This document shows, piece after piece, positions 50,041 to 57,596 of a DNA stretch of 64,000 nt (position 1 is the first letter of the stretch; each line of letters starts with the position of its first letter). The stretch comes from CANJXF01 sp043775015. Lineage in GTDB: Bacteria > Verrucomicrobiota > Verrucomicrobiia > Limisphaerales > CANJXF01. The position numbers were made by a program, and so were the translations under genes. The notes under the pieces were generated by a model, which was not told the origin of the DNA, searched no databases, and was given only the letters and a program-made list of their open reading frames with translations. Where the stretch lies: the NCBI GenBank assembly GCA_043775015.1, contig JAYVSV010000056.1, positions 4,579-68,578 of the forward strand, read 5' to 3'.

Positions 50041-50489
50041 TCCCATACGTAACGCTCGTCATAAGGCATCTCATATTTGCGTAAAAACTCGCGGTATTCA
50101 TCCTGAAAGGTTTTGCGCCGATGATGTTCCGCCTGATTGGCAATGTAACGCCCAACTTCGTTCGCATTCGACTGGCTCACCGAAAACGCGCCATATCCAT
50201 TTTGCCAATAAAATCCGATGTAATGTTCGCCTTTGGTTTTAATCCACTTCGATGAATCCTTTTTCAATTCTTCGACCATTTTAATCAAGGCATGGTTCTT
50301 GAAATGGGAAAATAAAATATGAACATGATCCTCAACCGAGCCGATGAGAATGGCCGGTGGATCAAATTCCTTGAGAATCGTCGCCAGATATTTGTGCAAT
50401 TCAGGCCGAACATCTTCGTGCAGGCTCGCCTCCCAATTTTTTGAGCTGAAAATCAGGTGAACCAAAATCCTGGCCAGCGATTGGGCCAT
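50037..50489 (-). CDS. IS200-like REP-associated transposase (RAYT type)
   Basis: 150 residues. The HUH motif is EDHVHILFS, the tyrosine region is YIANQAEHHRRKTFQDEY, and the end EMPYDERYVWD is the typical family close. Such proteins (TnpA-REP) bind and cut REP hairpins in single-stranded DNA. It is flanked on both sides by mirrored REP units, so the whole 49933-50590 block looks like a self-contained mobile unit inserted between gmhB and kdsB. All key residues appear intact, so it may be active. Confidence 0.9.
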   Translation of the reverse strand: MAQSLARILVHLIFSSKNWEASLHEDVRPELHKYLATILKEFDPPAILIGSVEDHVHILFSHFKNHALIKMVEELKKDSSKWIKTKGEHYIGFYWQNGYGAFSVSQSNANEVGRYIANQAEHHRRKTFQDEYREFLRKYEMPYDERYVWD

Positions 50490-50590
50490 GGCTATTTCGC
50501 CCTTTCAGGGCTGGCGTTGCCTCGGGACGTTTTTCCCAAGGCGTCGCCCTGGGCTTTATTATTTTGCCCCTTCGGGGCAGCCGAACCCAA
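50486..50590. repeat. REP pair upstream of the transposase
   Basis: The mirror image of the downstream pair: TATTTCGCCCTTTCAGGGCT, then AAGGCGTCGCCCTGGGCTTT, then ATTATTTTGCCCCTTCGGGG. Units B and A appear in reversed order and orientation. The arms also encode the C-terminal tail of gmhB. Confidence 0.75.
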
Positions 50591-51148
50591 TTTCAGCCCC
50601 TGCAGATCACAGGAAATCCACTCGCCCGCTTCCTCAAAATTATCCACAACGATAGCGGGCAAAATCTGATCAAGCGATGTCTGCTCCACCTCCGCTCCAT
50701 AACCCGTCCGCACCAGAATGCTTTTCTTCACACCCGCGTTCCAGCCGCATTCCAGATCAATCCGCTTGTCGCCGATCATGTAGCTTTCCGCGAGGTTGAT
50801 CCCGAACTCATCGCGCGCATCGAACAGAAATTGCGGCGACGGTTTCCGTCCGCGGCTCGGCGCGTCCGGGTGTTCCGGTGCGATATAAATTTTCTCAAAC
50901 GTCACCCCATGCTCTGCCAGTTTTTGATTTAAGAACCCATGAACCTTCGTCACATCGTCCAAGGTGAAATAGCCGCGTCCCACCCCGGATTGATTGGTGA
51001 CGAGAAACAATCGGAAACCCGCGTCACCCAATCGTTTGAGCGCATCCATTGCCCCGGGGAAAAAGACGACCTGCTCGGGCTTCGAGAGATATTCCTTCTC
51101 CTCGATGAGCGTCCCGTCGCGGTCCAAAAATACAGCTCGGTTTTTCAA
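50492..51148 (-). CDS. gmhB: D-glycero-D-manno-heptose 1,7-bisphosphate 7-phosphatase
   Basis: 218 residues, HAD superfamily. The start is TTG 51148; no upstream ATG in frame. Motif I AVFLDRDGTLIEE, motif II LFLVTNQSGVGRG, zinc loop CPEHP-like region IAPEHPDAPSRGRKPSPQF (the usual Cys residues are not all kept), motif IV SYMIGDKRIDLE. It makes heptose-1-phosphate for lipopolysaccharide core. The last 30 or so residues (GSAAPKGQNNKAQGDALGK and on) are translated from REP DNA and replace the natural end. It is separated from kdsB by the transposase. Confidence 0.9.
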   Translation of the reverse strand: MKNRAVFLDRDGTLIEEKEYLSKPEQVVFFPGAMDALKRLGDAGFRLFLVTNQSGVGRGYFTLDDVTKVHGFLNQKLAEHGVTFEKIYIAPEHPDAPSRGRKPSPQFLFDARDEFGINLAESYMIGDKRIDLECGWNAGVKKSILVRTGYGAEVEQTSLDQILPAIVVDNFEEAGEWISCDLQGLKLGSAAPKGQNNKAQGDALGKTSRGNASPERAK

Positions 51149-51192
51149 ACGGGTGATTGATACGGCAAACCGGGTCTAAAGAAAAAACAAAA

Positions 51193-51218
51193 AAGGACGG
51201 CACCGCAGTGCCGTCCTT
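51193..51218 (-). terminator. Rho-independent terminator
   Basis: An 11-bp perfect stem AAGGACGGCAC/GTGCCGTCCTT with loop CGCA. Read on the minus strand it is followed by a long T-rich run (TTTTTGTTTTTTC), so it ends the secreted-protein gene at 51240. Confidence 0.9.
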
Positions 51219-51239
51219 ATGTTTGAATTTGTTATCCGG

Positions 51240-53147
51240 CTATTTAACCAGGCGGAAATATTGTTCCGAACCAGTGATGGCGTTCGTGTAGGGACTGGTT
51301 GATGATGGAATAGTCGTATAAGTTCCGGTGACCAGCGGTGACCCTTGCAAGACGTAGGTCGCGTCCGACCAGGTAAGGATGACGTCTGTGCCAACCTGCT
51401 TGATTTGCAGGGAAGGAGCCGGTGTTACGATATCCGATCGCAACGACAGATACATTCGATAGCCATTCGTTGGTGTTGCCGATCCATCAGACTGCGAAAT
51501 CACACCTTGGACAGAACTGGCGAAGATGACGTAAGGCGGTCCCGTGGGACTTCCGGGCAAGGGATTTCCAGCAGGGTCGCTCAATATATTATCCGGGACC
51601 AACAGCGTAAATCCCTGGTTGCTCAGGTTGGTCATAAAGATAGGGCCGCCTGCTACCATGAGCCCGTTTGCGTTCGTTAAGGTGAGAAACACGTTGGAAA
51701 CAACGACAAATCTACCTTCATTCGTCTTTTCCATCGCAGGGATGTTGGTCAGAGTGGCGAAATCGAAAAATGCGGGTGTCGGCAGCGGATTGCCGGTACT
51801 CAGGTTTGTAATTATGTGACTAGGATTCCCATTCGTCGGTGACATTTCGAGCAATCCGTTGAACTGCAACAGCGGAGCAGTAATCCTCACGAGAGTTCCA
51901 GCCGCAGGGACGGCGGGACCAGCGCGATAGAAAACATCGATTCCTCCGGTGGCATCTTGAATAAAGTATGAATTGGCCGGACTTCCTGTGACCAGATTTC
52001 CGGTTGTGGTAACGACGCCTTCAACCTGGAAGAGCGTGGTTCCATTGGTTAGGACGTAGCTTGCGTTCTGTAGGGTGTGCAGGTAGGCGATGTTCGTTAC
52101 GACCACTGGGATGTTTGTCACGGTAAGGGTGGCCACCGAACTAGTGGCAAAGCCCAAAGTATTGGAGGCGATTGAGAAAAAACCACTTCCAGAAACACTT
52201 GTAGGTACGAAGTTGGTTGTGAAGCTCGTGCCAGCCGCACCGGAAATCACGTTGGTCGTTCCCGCACTAATTATATACCACGTAAACGTCATCGGCAGGC
52301 TTCCATTCGCGGAAACGTTAAACGTTGCGGGGTTGCCTTGGCCTACCGTCAAACTGGCTGGATTCGCTGAAATGCTCGGAGCAATCAAAATCGGTGGAGT
52401 AGGAGTAAAGGAAACTGAAAAATCATCTACAGCCATTCCATGATCGAGACCGGCATCGTTGACATCCAACCAACGCAGAAAAATTTCCTGCCCAGGTAGA
52501 AGGATCACACCGGGCAAGAGAATATTGGAAAATACTTGGCGATTGGTTGAAGCATTTCCATCCAAAGCAGAAGCCGCCACCGCCAGCACAAATGGGGAAC
52601 TAAAGGATAATGAGGAAACAGCTGTCCAAGTGTTGCTTACGGTAGGTTCTGGAGAAGTAATCGCGGCGTTATCAATTCGATAATAAAAAGCAAGTTGTTG
52701 GACAGTGGTATTACTTCCATTTCGCCATTGTTCTCCAGTGTAGGAGATCGTGATATTCGTTTGTGCATCAACAGCACTATCATTTAACAACCGAACCCCA
52801 TAACCGATGGTGTTCGGAGTTCCAGAGGAAACAGAACCGAGCGCCCGTTCCGAAGACGCGTTAACCCCAAAACTATAGAGAAGCCCGGAGTTGCTAGCGC
52901 CATTAGTCGAAGTATAAAGCAGAAACGTGCCACCCGTCTGTCGCGAGGCATACCAACCTGGAAGAGTGGAATTATCAGTCCATGTGGCTGGTGCTGCGCC
53001 GCTGGTCGCAAGAGTGTCGAAGTTTTGAGAATAGGCTCCACCGCTCATCAGAATTTGAGCGGGACTTGAATGCTGGCCAAGCAATAAAGCGGTTAGTGTG
53101 AACAGCGAGCCAAAGGCAGCTCGCAGATAGTTGGATTTGTTTTTCAT
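51240..53147 (-). CDS. Large secreted protein with Ig-like and beta-rich domains
   Basis: 635 residues. Signal peptide (about 1-30, LFTLTALLLGQHSSPAQ). Residues about 36-250 hold a jelly-roll-like part common in verrucomicrobia (SQNFDTLATSGAAPATWTDN, LPGWYASRQTGGTFLLYTST, WLDVNDAGLDHGMAVDDFSV), followed by an Ig-like stretch (ISANPASLTVGQGNPATFNV) and a nucleic-acid-binding-OB-like region (GVVTTTGNLVTGSPANSYFI, QDATGGIDVFYRAG) of the type seen in secreted nucleases. It ends YFRLVK. The function is unknown. It follows a pseudopilin-like gene by 35 bp and has a strong terminator. Confidence 0.75.
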   Translation of the reverse strand: MKNKSNYLRAAFGSLFTLTALLLGQHSSPAQILMSGGAYSQNFDTLATSGAAPATWTDNSTLPGWYASRQTGGTFLLYTSTNGASNSGLLYSFGVNASSERALGSVSSGTPNTIGYGVRLLNDSAVDAQTNITISYTGEQWRNGSNTTVQQLAFYYRIDNAAITSPEPTVSNTWTAVSSLSFSSPFVLAVAASALDGNASTNRQVFSNILLPGVILLPGQEIFLRWLDVNDAGLDHGMAVDDFSVSFTPTPPILIAPSISANPASLTVGQGNPATFNVSANGSLPMTFTWYIISAGTTNVISGAAGTSFTTNFVPTSVSGSGFFSIASNTLGFATSSVATLTVTNIPVVVTNIAYLHTLQNASYVLTNGTTLFQVEGVVTTTGNLVTGSPANSYFIQDATGGIDVFYRAGPAVPAAGTLVRITAPLLQFNGLLEMSPTNGNPSHIITNLSTGNPLPTPAFFDFATLTNIPAMEKTNEGRFVVVSNVFLTLTNANGLMVAGGPIFMTNLSNQGFTLLVPDNILSDPAGNPLPGSPTGPPYVIFASSVQGVISQSDGSATPTNGYRMYLSLRSDIVTPAPSLQIKQVGTDVILTWSDATYVLQGSPLVTGTYTTIPSSTSPYTNAITGSEQYFRLVK

Positions 53148-53182
53148 AGTTTGGGTTGTGTATTTTAGTTCAGTTTATAATT

Positions 53183-54037
53183 TCAAGGTTTAACCAGTCG
53201 GTAGGCGGGATTCCAAATTAAAGCACTGCCAGGATATTCTTGCGCGGTGCCGGTCATGGTTCCACCACTTTGAACCTTGGCGGTTTTAAAGTAGGCGGCG
53301 TGGCCGTCCATGAAGTTGATCATGCCACCGCCACTGTGGCGGGAGGCAAAACTTCGCCAGCGGCCAGCGGGATTGACCGAGTTGAATTGAGGCGAGCCAT
53401 TCACCACTTCAGTGGTGGGGTTAAAAACCGAGTCGAACAGAAAAACGGTGTCAGTCGGTTTTCTTATATTATTGAGCCTCGGCATACTGACGGGGGGACC
53501 GGGGACAGTGCCGGCTGCATCGCGTTTCAAATCTATGTTCATGAGATAGCTGAAATAACCGTTGGCCCCACCGCCTGAAACGACGTTCAGCGCCTCATTT
53601 TTCGTCATGATGGCCGAAGCACAGTGATAGATGGGACCCCGGCCATTTCCCGGGAAGGGCATTTTCAATGTGTTGTCCGCAAAACCGGTGTCGCGAAAAA
53701 ATTCACTCAGCGTCCGCATTGACATGTAGGGCGGCAGCGCGTTGAACCACGCTCTCGGATCATCCGGCGTCCCGTTCAACCCTGATCCTGGCCACGTCGG
53801 GCTTGGGGGATCTGTATAACCATCCGTGGGAATTCCTTCGCGATTGTCAGGAGCATACATCTGGAGCGCCAGGCTCCATTGCCGACTGGTATTTAAACAC
53901 GCGGTTCGCTTGGCCTTCTCTTTTGCCTTGGCCAAAGCTGGTAGCAGCAATCCGGCAAGAATGGCGATGATGGCAATGACGACAAGAAGCTCAATCAAGG
54001 TAAAACCTTTTGTCTGGCGCGAAAATTCACTAGGCAT
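53183..54037 (-). CDS. Prepilin-type N-terminal cleavage/methylation protein
   Basis: 284 residues. The type IV pilin-like signal KGFTLIELLVVIAIIAIL starts near residue 10 with the prepilin peptidase Gly and the conserved Glu at +5. The rest (CLNTSRQWSLALQMYAPDN, TDTVFLFDSVFNPTTEVV, SRHSGGGMINFMDGHAAYFK, PAYRLVKP) is the usual H-X9-DG-like region of the pseudopilins that are highly expanded in verrucomicrobia and planctomycetes. Their role is not settled; a link to secretion or to surface structures is likely. It forms a pair with the secreted protein downstream. Confidence 0.9.
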   Translation of the reverse strand: MPSEFSRQTKGFTLIELLVVIAIIAILAGLLLPALAKAKEKAKRTACLNTSRQWSLALQMYAPDNREGIPTDGYTDPPSPTWPGSGLNGTPDDPRAWFNALPPYMSMRTLSEFFRDTGFADNTLKMPFPGNGRGPIYHCASAIMTKNEALNVVSGGGANGYFSYLMNIDLKRDAAGTVPGPPVSMPRLNNIRKPTDTVFLFDSVFNPTTEVVNGSPQFNSVNPAGRWRSFASRHSGGGMINFMDGHAAYFKTAKVQSGGTMTGTAQEYPGSALIWNPAYRLVKP

Positions 54038-54454
54038 ACAAATTAAAATTTGGCCGCAAGAGGTTTAAAACGAAAGCGTTTTTCCTCTATACGGATCAAA
54101 CCCTATGTTGGTTTACAAGTTAGTGCAAGTGGATGTTATTAACATTTGGGTGTCGTTTCCGTGACCGTGTCAAAGTCGTTTCTGACGGCTCTCCAGATTT
54201 AATGAATCATCGGTTTCGATTTAATAATTGCTTGAAGAAATTGCCTCCGGCTTTGCTTGGCAGCGGCAATGCCAACGCTCCGAAACGTCTGATTCGTTGG
54301 GCCATTTTTTAAATTATTCCCGAGACGGAGATATGTCGTGTGGATATTTAGTCACGGTGAATTTTTTCCGCCAATTTTCCAGATGATACGTGTAGGTAAC
54401 AATCCATTGCCAAAGAGTTTTTGACCAGCGATACTTTCGTGGAACTGTTTCAAG
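54038..54454. other. 417-bp divergent promoter region, no gene seen
   Basis: The DNA between the pseudopilin gene and the PQQ protein is AT-richer than its neighbours, without clear palindromes of the families listed here. A stretch of T/A (CCATTTTTTAAATTATTCCC near 54301) could be part of a promoter. No convincing frame or structured RNA was found. Confidence 0.4.
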
Positions 54455-55741
54455 ATGTTTCGTTTCACCGTCAGAATTTTATTTGCAGTTTGCCTCGTGG
54501 CATCGGCCCATGGCGCCAATTCTCCGTCGGATTGGCCGATGTTTCGCGGTGGCCCGGCGCTGCTCGGGGTGACATCGACCCCGCTGCCGCCAAAACCTTC
54601 GTTACTCTGGAAATTCAAAACCGGCGGCCCCGTCAAATCATCTGCGGTAATTGCGGGCGGAAAAGTTTTCGTCGGTTCCAGCGACGCGAATGTTTACGCG
54701 CTCGACTTGCGAACCGGCCAAAAAATCTGGACCTACAAAACAACCGGCAGCGTGGAAGCGCCCGGGCTGTTCGCGGACGGAAAACTATTCATCGGCTCGA
54801 TGAAAGGGGTTCTTTATTCGTTTGACGCGGAATCCGGCAAGCTGCTTTGGCAATATCAAACCGATGGCAAAATTCTTGGCGCGCCCAATATCGTAGCTGC
54901 GTCTCGGCAGAGCGCGGCTGAATTATCTCCCGGAAAGCCACCTGCGCTCTCCCGAGACGCAGCTACGAGCCTCCTCATCGGCAGCTACGATTTCAAGTTG
55001 CACTGCGTCGATGCACAGACCGGCAAATCCAATTGGGTTTACGAAACTGGCAATTACATTAATGGCTCGCCCGCCGTGGCGGATGGGAAAACGGTTTTCG
55101 GCGGATGCGACGGATTGCTGCACGTCATTTCCGTGGCGGACGGAAAACAAATCAAAGAAATCGAAGCGGGCGCGTATGTCGCGGCATCGGTCGCGCTGGC
55201 GGGGAACCGCGCTTATTTCGGCCATTACGAAAACGAATTTCTCTGCATCGATTTGTCGGAGGGACGCGCTCCGCAAGTCCCTAACAAAGCGTCACAAGTC
55301 CCTGAAAATGCAAACGAGAAAAATGGGACTCGTGGAACTCGTCCCTCCGAAAAACCCGAAAATTCTGAAACCAATTCGCCGATCCTCTGGCGCTACAAGA
55401 ATCGTGATTTTCCCTACATGTCCTCCGCCGCCGTGACGGCGGATCGCGTAGTCGTCGGCGGGCGCGACAAACTTCTGCACTGCCTTAATCGCGAGACTGG
55501 CCAAAAAATCTGGACCTTCGCCACGCAAGGCAAAGTGGACAGCTCGCCGGTGGTGGCCGGAGACAAAGTGGTCGTAGGCTCGGACGATGGCCGGGTTTAT
55601 CTTGTTTCGTTGGCGGACGGCAAAGAGCTTTGGTCCTACGAAATCGGCCAACCGATCGACAGTTCGCCCGCCGTGGCTGACGAAAAATTTGTGATCGGCA
55701 GTGAAGACGGCTACGTCTATTGCTTCGGAGAAAAAAAATGA
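54455..55741 (+). CDS. Secreted PQQ-like beta-propeller protein
   Basis: 428 residues. Signal peptide (about 1-21, ILFAVCLVASAHG). Repeated blades of the outer-membrane/PQQ type: SSAVIAGGKVFVGSSDANVY, FADGKLFIGSMKGVLYSF, GSPAVADGKTVFGGCDGLLH, SSPVVAGDKVVVGSDDGRVY and the final VIGSEDGYVYCFGEKK, most ending in ALDLRTGQKIW-like turns. Two loops between blades carry in-frame palindromic elements (residues about 147-171 and 269-298). Members bind PQQ or act as scaffolds such as BamB. It overlaps the next small gene by 4 bp, so it heads a long plus-strand run. Confidence 0.88.
   Translation: MFRFTVRILFAVCLVASAHGANSPSDWPMFRGGPALLGVTSTPLPPKPSLLWKFKTGGPVKSSAVIAGGKVFVGSSDANVYALDLRTGQKIWTYKTTGSVEAPGLFADGKLFIGSMKGVLYSFDAESGKLLWQYQTDGKILGAPNIVAASRQSAAELSPGKPPALSRDAATSLLIGSYDFKLHCVDAQTGKSNWVYETGNYINGSPAVADGKTVFGGCDGLLHVISVADGKQIKEIEAGAYVAASVALAGNRAYFGHYENEFLCIDLSEGRAPQVPNKASQVPENANEKNGTRGTRPSEKPENSETNSPILWRYKNRDFPYMSSAAVTADRVVVGGRDKLLHCLNRETGQKIWTFATQGKVDSSPVVAGDKVVVGSDDGRVYLVSLADGKELWSYEIGQPIDSSPAVADEKFVIGSEDGYVYCFGEKK
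54892..54967. repeat. Palindromic element 1 in the PQQ gene
   Basis: Left CGTAGCTGCGTCTCGGCAGA and right the reverse complement CGTAGCTGCGTCTCGGGAGA; 23 of 24 end bases match. 76 bp, in frame, translated as ASRQSAAELSPGKPPALSRD between APNIV and LLIGSYDFK, which are normally joined by a few residues. Confidence 0.85.
55258..55348. repeat. Palindromic element 2 in the PQQ gene
   Basis: Left GGAGGGACGCGCTCCGCAAG, right the reverse complement GGAGGGACGAGTTCCACGAG; the match runs on into GTCCC. 91 bp, in frame, giving GRAPQVPNKASQVPENANEK then NGTRGTRPSEK. Its sequence is unrelated to element 1. Confidence 0.85.
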
Positions 55742-55941
55742 GTCCAGAAACCGCATCGGAAAGGCAGATCGAAAAATACCGGCGCATGAGCGGCGAAGAG
55801 CGTCTCTCACTAGCGTTTCGGCTCCATGAACTTTCGTGCGACGTGGCGCGAGAAGGCATTCGCGCTCAGTTTCCAAAGATAAGCCCAAACGAGGTCGAAC
55901 AAAAATTGCGCGAGCGGCTGAAGCTCGCTCGTGAGCTATGA
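55738..55941 (+). CDS. Small helical protein coupled to a nucleotidyltransferase
   Basis: 67 residues. The ATG lies in the ATGA overlap with the PQQ gene. The sequence is helical and charged (ERQIEKYRRMSGEERLSLAF, RLHELSCDVAREGIRAQFP, EVEQKLRERLKLAREL). I know similar short proteins ahead of nucleotidyltransferase genes only by their context. It overlaps the next gene by 4 bp. Confidence 0.6.
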   Translation: MSPETASERQIEKYRRMSGEERLSLAFRLHELSCDVAREGIRAQFPKISPNEVEQKLRERLKLAREL

Positions 55942-56507
55942 CGGAACAGGAACTTCTTAAAGATTGTCTGCGCCGTTTGAACGGCACCGCTGTGGCCTAC
56001 ATGATCACCGGCTCGATGGCGAGCAACTACTGGGGCATTCCCCGCACCACTCACGATTTGGATTTTGTCCTTCAATTGCCGCCTTCCGCGATCCCGGCGT
56101 TGGTCACTGCTTTCTCCGGCGAATTTTTCATGCAGGAGGAATCGATTCGCGCTGCTTACGAACCGCCTCACCAATTCAACGCCATTGATACCCGCTCTGA
56201 ACTCAAGGTTGATTTTTGGCTTTTGAAGAATGTTCCGTTTGAACGTGAAATGTTTTCACGCCGCCACAAAATAACTGTGTTCGACGAAACCGCGTGGATG
56301 GCAACTGCCGAAGACGTCATTCTGCACAAACTTTATTGGAGCAACATCACGCCCTCGGATCGGCAATTGAAAGACGCAGCCGGTGTTTTGGCCGTCCAGC
56401 GCGAAATGCTTGATTTGAGTTATCTTCGCGATTGGGCGGGAAAAATTGATGTAAGCGAGACGTTGGAAGAACTTTTGGCCGGAAAGATTCGTCCCAAAAC
56501 AACGTGA
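55938..56507 (+). CDS. Nucleotidyltransferase-fold protein (AbiEii/DUF6036-like)
   Basis: 189 residues. Core motif MITGSMASNYWGIPRTTHDL then DFVLQLP, with G-S...RTTHDLD as the nucleotide- and metal-binding stretch; a later acidic residue is in ELKVDFWLLK. The end of the domain reads TAEDVILHKLYWSNITPSDR and the protein finishes helical. It is translated with the 67-residue protein before it. The pairing mirrors, in reversed gene order, the unit at 46791-47478, although the proteins are only distantly alike. Confidence 0.8.
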   Translation: MTEQELLKDCLRRLNGTAVAYMITGSMASNYWGIPRTTHDLDFVLQLPPSAIPALVTAFSGEFFMQEESIRAAYEPPHQFNAIDTRSELKVDFWLLKNVPFEREMFSRRHKITVFDETAWMATAEDVILHKLYWSNITPSDRQLKDAAGVLAVQREMLDLSYLRDWAGKIDVSETLEELLAGKIRPKTT

Positions 56508-56514
56508 TTTAATT

Positions 56515-56988
56515 ATGAGCGTCTACAAACGAAAATCGTGGCAGGAAAAATTGGCGGACAACAAAGGTTTGCCCAAAATCGGCAAAGTCGATGACAAGAG
56601 CAGCCGTTGGGGAACGGGAACGATGGTCATTCCTGCGCCGCTCGAAGTGGATGAATTAATGCGCCGTGTTCCCAAGGGTCGCGTGACCACCATTCATCAT
56701 CTCCGCCAGGCGCTCGCTCGCAAGCACGGCGTCAATTTTGCCTGTCCGATCACGACCGGAATTTTTGCGTGGATAGCTGCCAATGCTGCTGCCGAAGCGC
56801 AAGCCGAAGGAAAAAAGCGCGTCACACCCTGGTGGCGAACGTTGAAAACCGGCGGTGAATTAAATCCGAAATATCCCGGCGGCATCGTCACGCAATCAAA
56901 ACTCCTGCGATCCGAAGGACACGAAATCATTTCGGGCAAGGGAAAGAAGCCGCCGACGGTGAAAGATTTTGAGAAGCGAATTTCTTGA
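56515..56988 (+). CDS. MGMT-fold alkyltransferase-like protein
   Basis: 157 residues. The start KSWQEKLADNKGLPKIGKVD and the core VPKGRVTTIHHLRQALARKH, CPITTGIFAWIAANAAAEAQ, VTPWWRTLKTGGELNPKYPG and QSKLLRSEGHEII follow the family annotated as MGMT-like in bacteria. The acceptor motif PCHR of true O6-methylguanine methyltransferases is absent (CPIT instead), so it resembles DNA-binding alkyltransferase-like proteins that lack repair of their own. The role is unproved. It lies 7 bp after the nucleotidyltransferase and overlaps the ankyrin gene. Confidence 0.65.
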   Translation: MSVYKRKSWQEKLADNKGLPKIGKVDDKSSRWGTGTMVIPAPLEVDELMRRVPKGRVTTIHHLRQALARKHGVNFACPITTGIFAWIAANAAAEAQAEGKKRVTPWWRTLKTGGELNPKYPGGIVTQSKLLRSEGHEIISGKGKKPPTVKDFEKRIS

Positions 56989-57596
56989 TGAATGTAATTC
57001 AATTAGAAGCTAAATATGAAGAGTTGTTCCGGGCCGCGGCCCAGAATGACGTTGCTGCATTGCTTCGAACTCTTGAAAGTGGTGCCAACCCGAATTTCGC
57101 CCATCCACAAGTTGGCAATACTCCGTTATACAATGCTTGTTTCACAAATAGTACAGAAGCTATCAAGATACTCTTACAAAAAGGCGCAAATCCAAATTTT
57201 AGGTTCAATTATCATTCACCGGTGGATGGCCGAAAGGAAAAGGAAGTAACAGCCCTAATGTATGCAACCTCTCCAGAAACAGCGCGGCTTTTGATCGAAG
57301 GCGGTGCTGAAATAAATGCTGCCGACTATTCGGGAAATACATCGTTGATGCGCTGTGCATTTCGAGGAAGCTTGGCGCTGGTCAAATTCTTCCTGAGTTG
57401 CGGGGCTTCTCCGTTGGCGCGACAAACAAGAAAGAAAAAACTCACAGCTCGGGAGCTTGCTGAATCTAAGGCGGAATTTTTTGAAATGTGCATTAAGGAA
57501 ACCCCTCAAAATGAGCAGGCCAAAAAACGAAGAGATCATTATAAGGAAATAAGCCGAATTCTTGCCGAGGCTGAGAATAATTTTCCCAAGATATGA
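56988..57596 (+). CDS. Ankyrin-repeat protein
   Basis: 202 residues from ATG 56988, whose G overlaps nothing but whose A is the last base of the upstream TGA. Four ankyrin-like repeats: ELFRAAAQNDVAALLRTLES with GANPNFAH, TPLYNACFTNSTEAIKILLQ with KGANPNF, TALMYATSPETARLLIEG with GAEINAAD, and TSLMRCAFRGSLALVKFFLS with CGASPLA. The last third is basic and helical. The base composition is clearly richer in A and T than the flanking genes, a possible sign of transfer. It overlaps the HemN-like gene by 4 bp. Confidence 0.85.
   Translation: MNVIQLEAKYEELFRAAAQNDVAALLRTLESGANPNFAHPQVGNTPLYNACFTNSTEAIKILLQKGANPNFRFNYHSPVDGRKEKEVTALMYATSPETARLLIEGGAEINAADYSGNTSLMRCAFRGSLALVKFFLSCGASPLARQTRKKKLTARELAESKAEFFEMCIKETPQNEQAKKRRDHYKEISRILAEAENNFPKI

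Noticed and set aside
54892..55348. Gene fusion or domain insertion in the PQQ protein
   Set aside because: The two inserts are 25-30 residues, low in complexity and coded by inverted repeats, so a mobile element explains them better than a domain.
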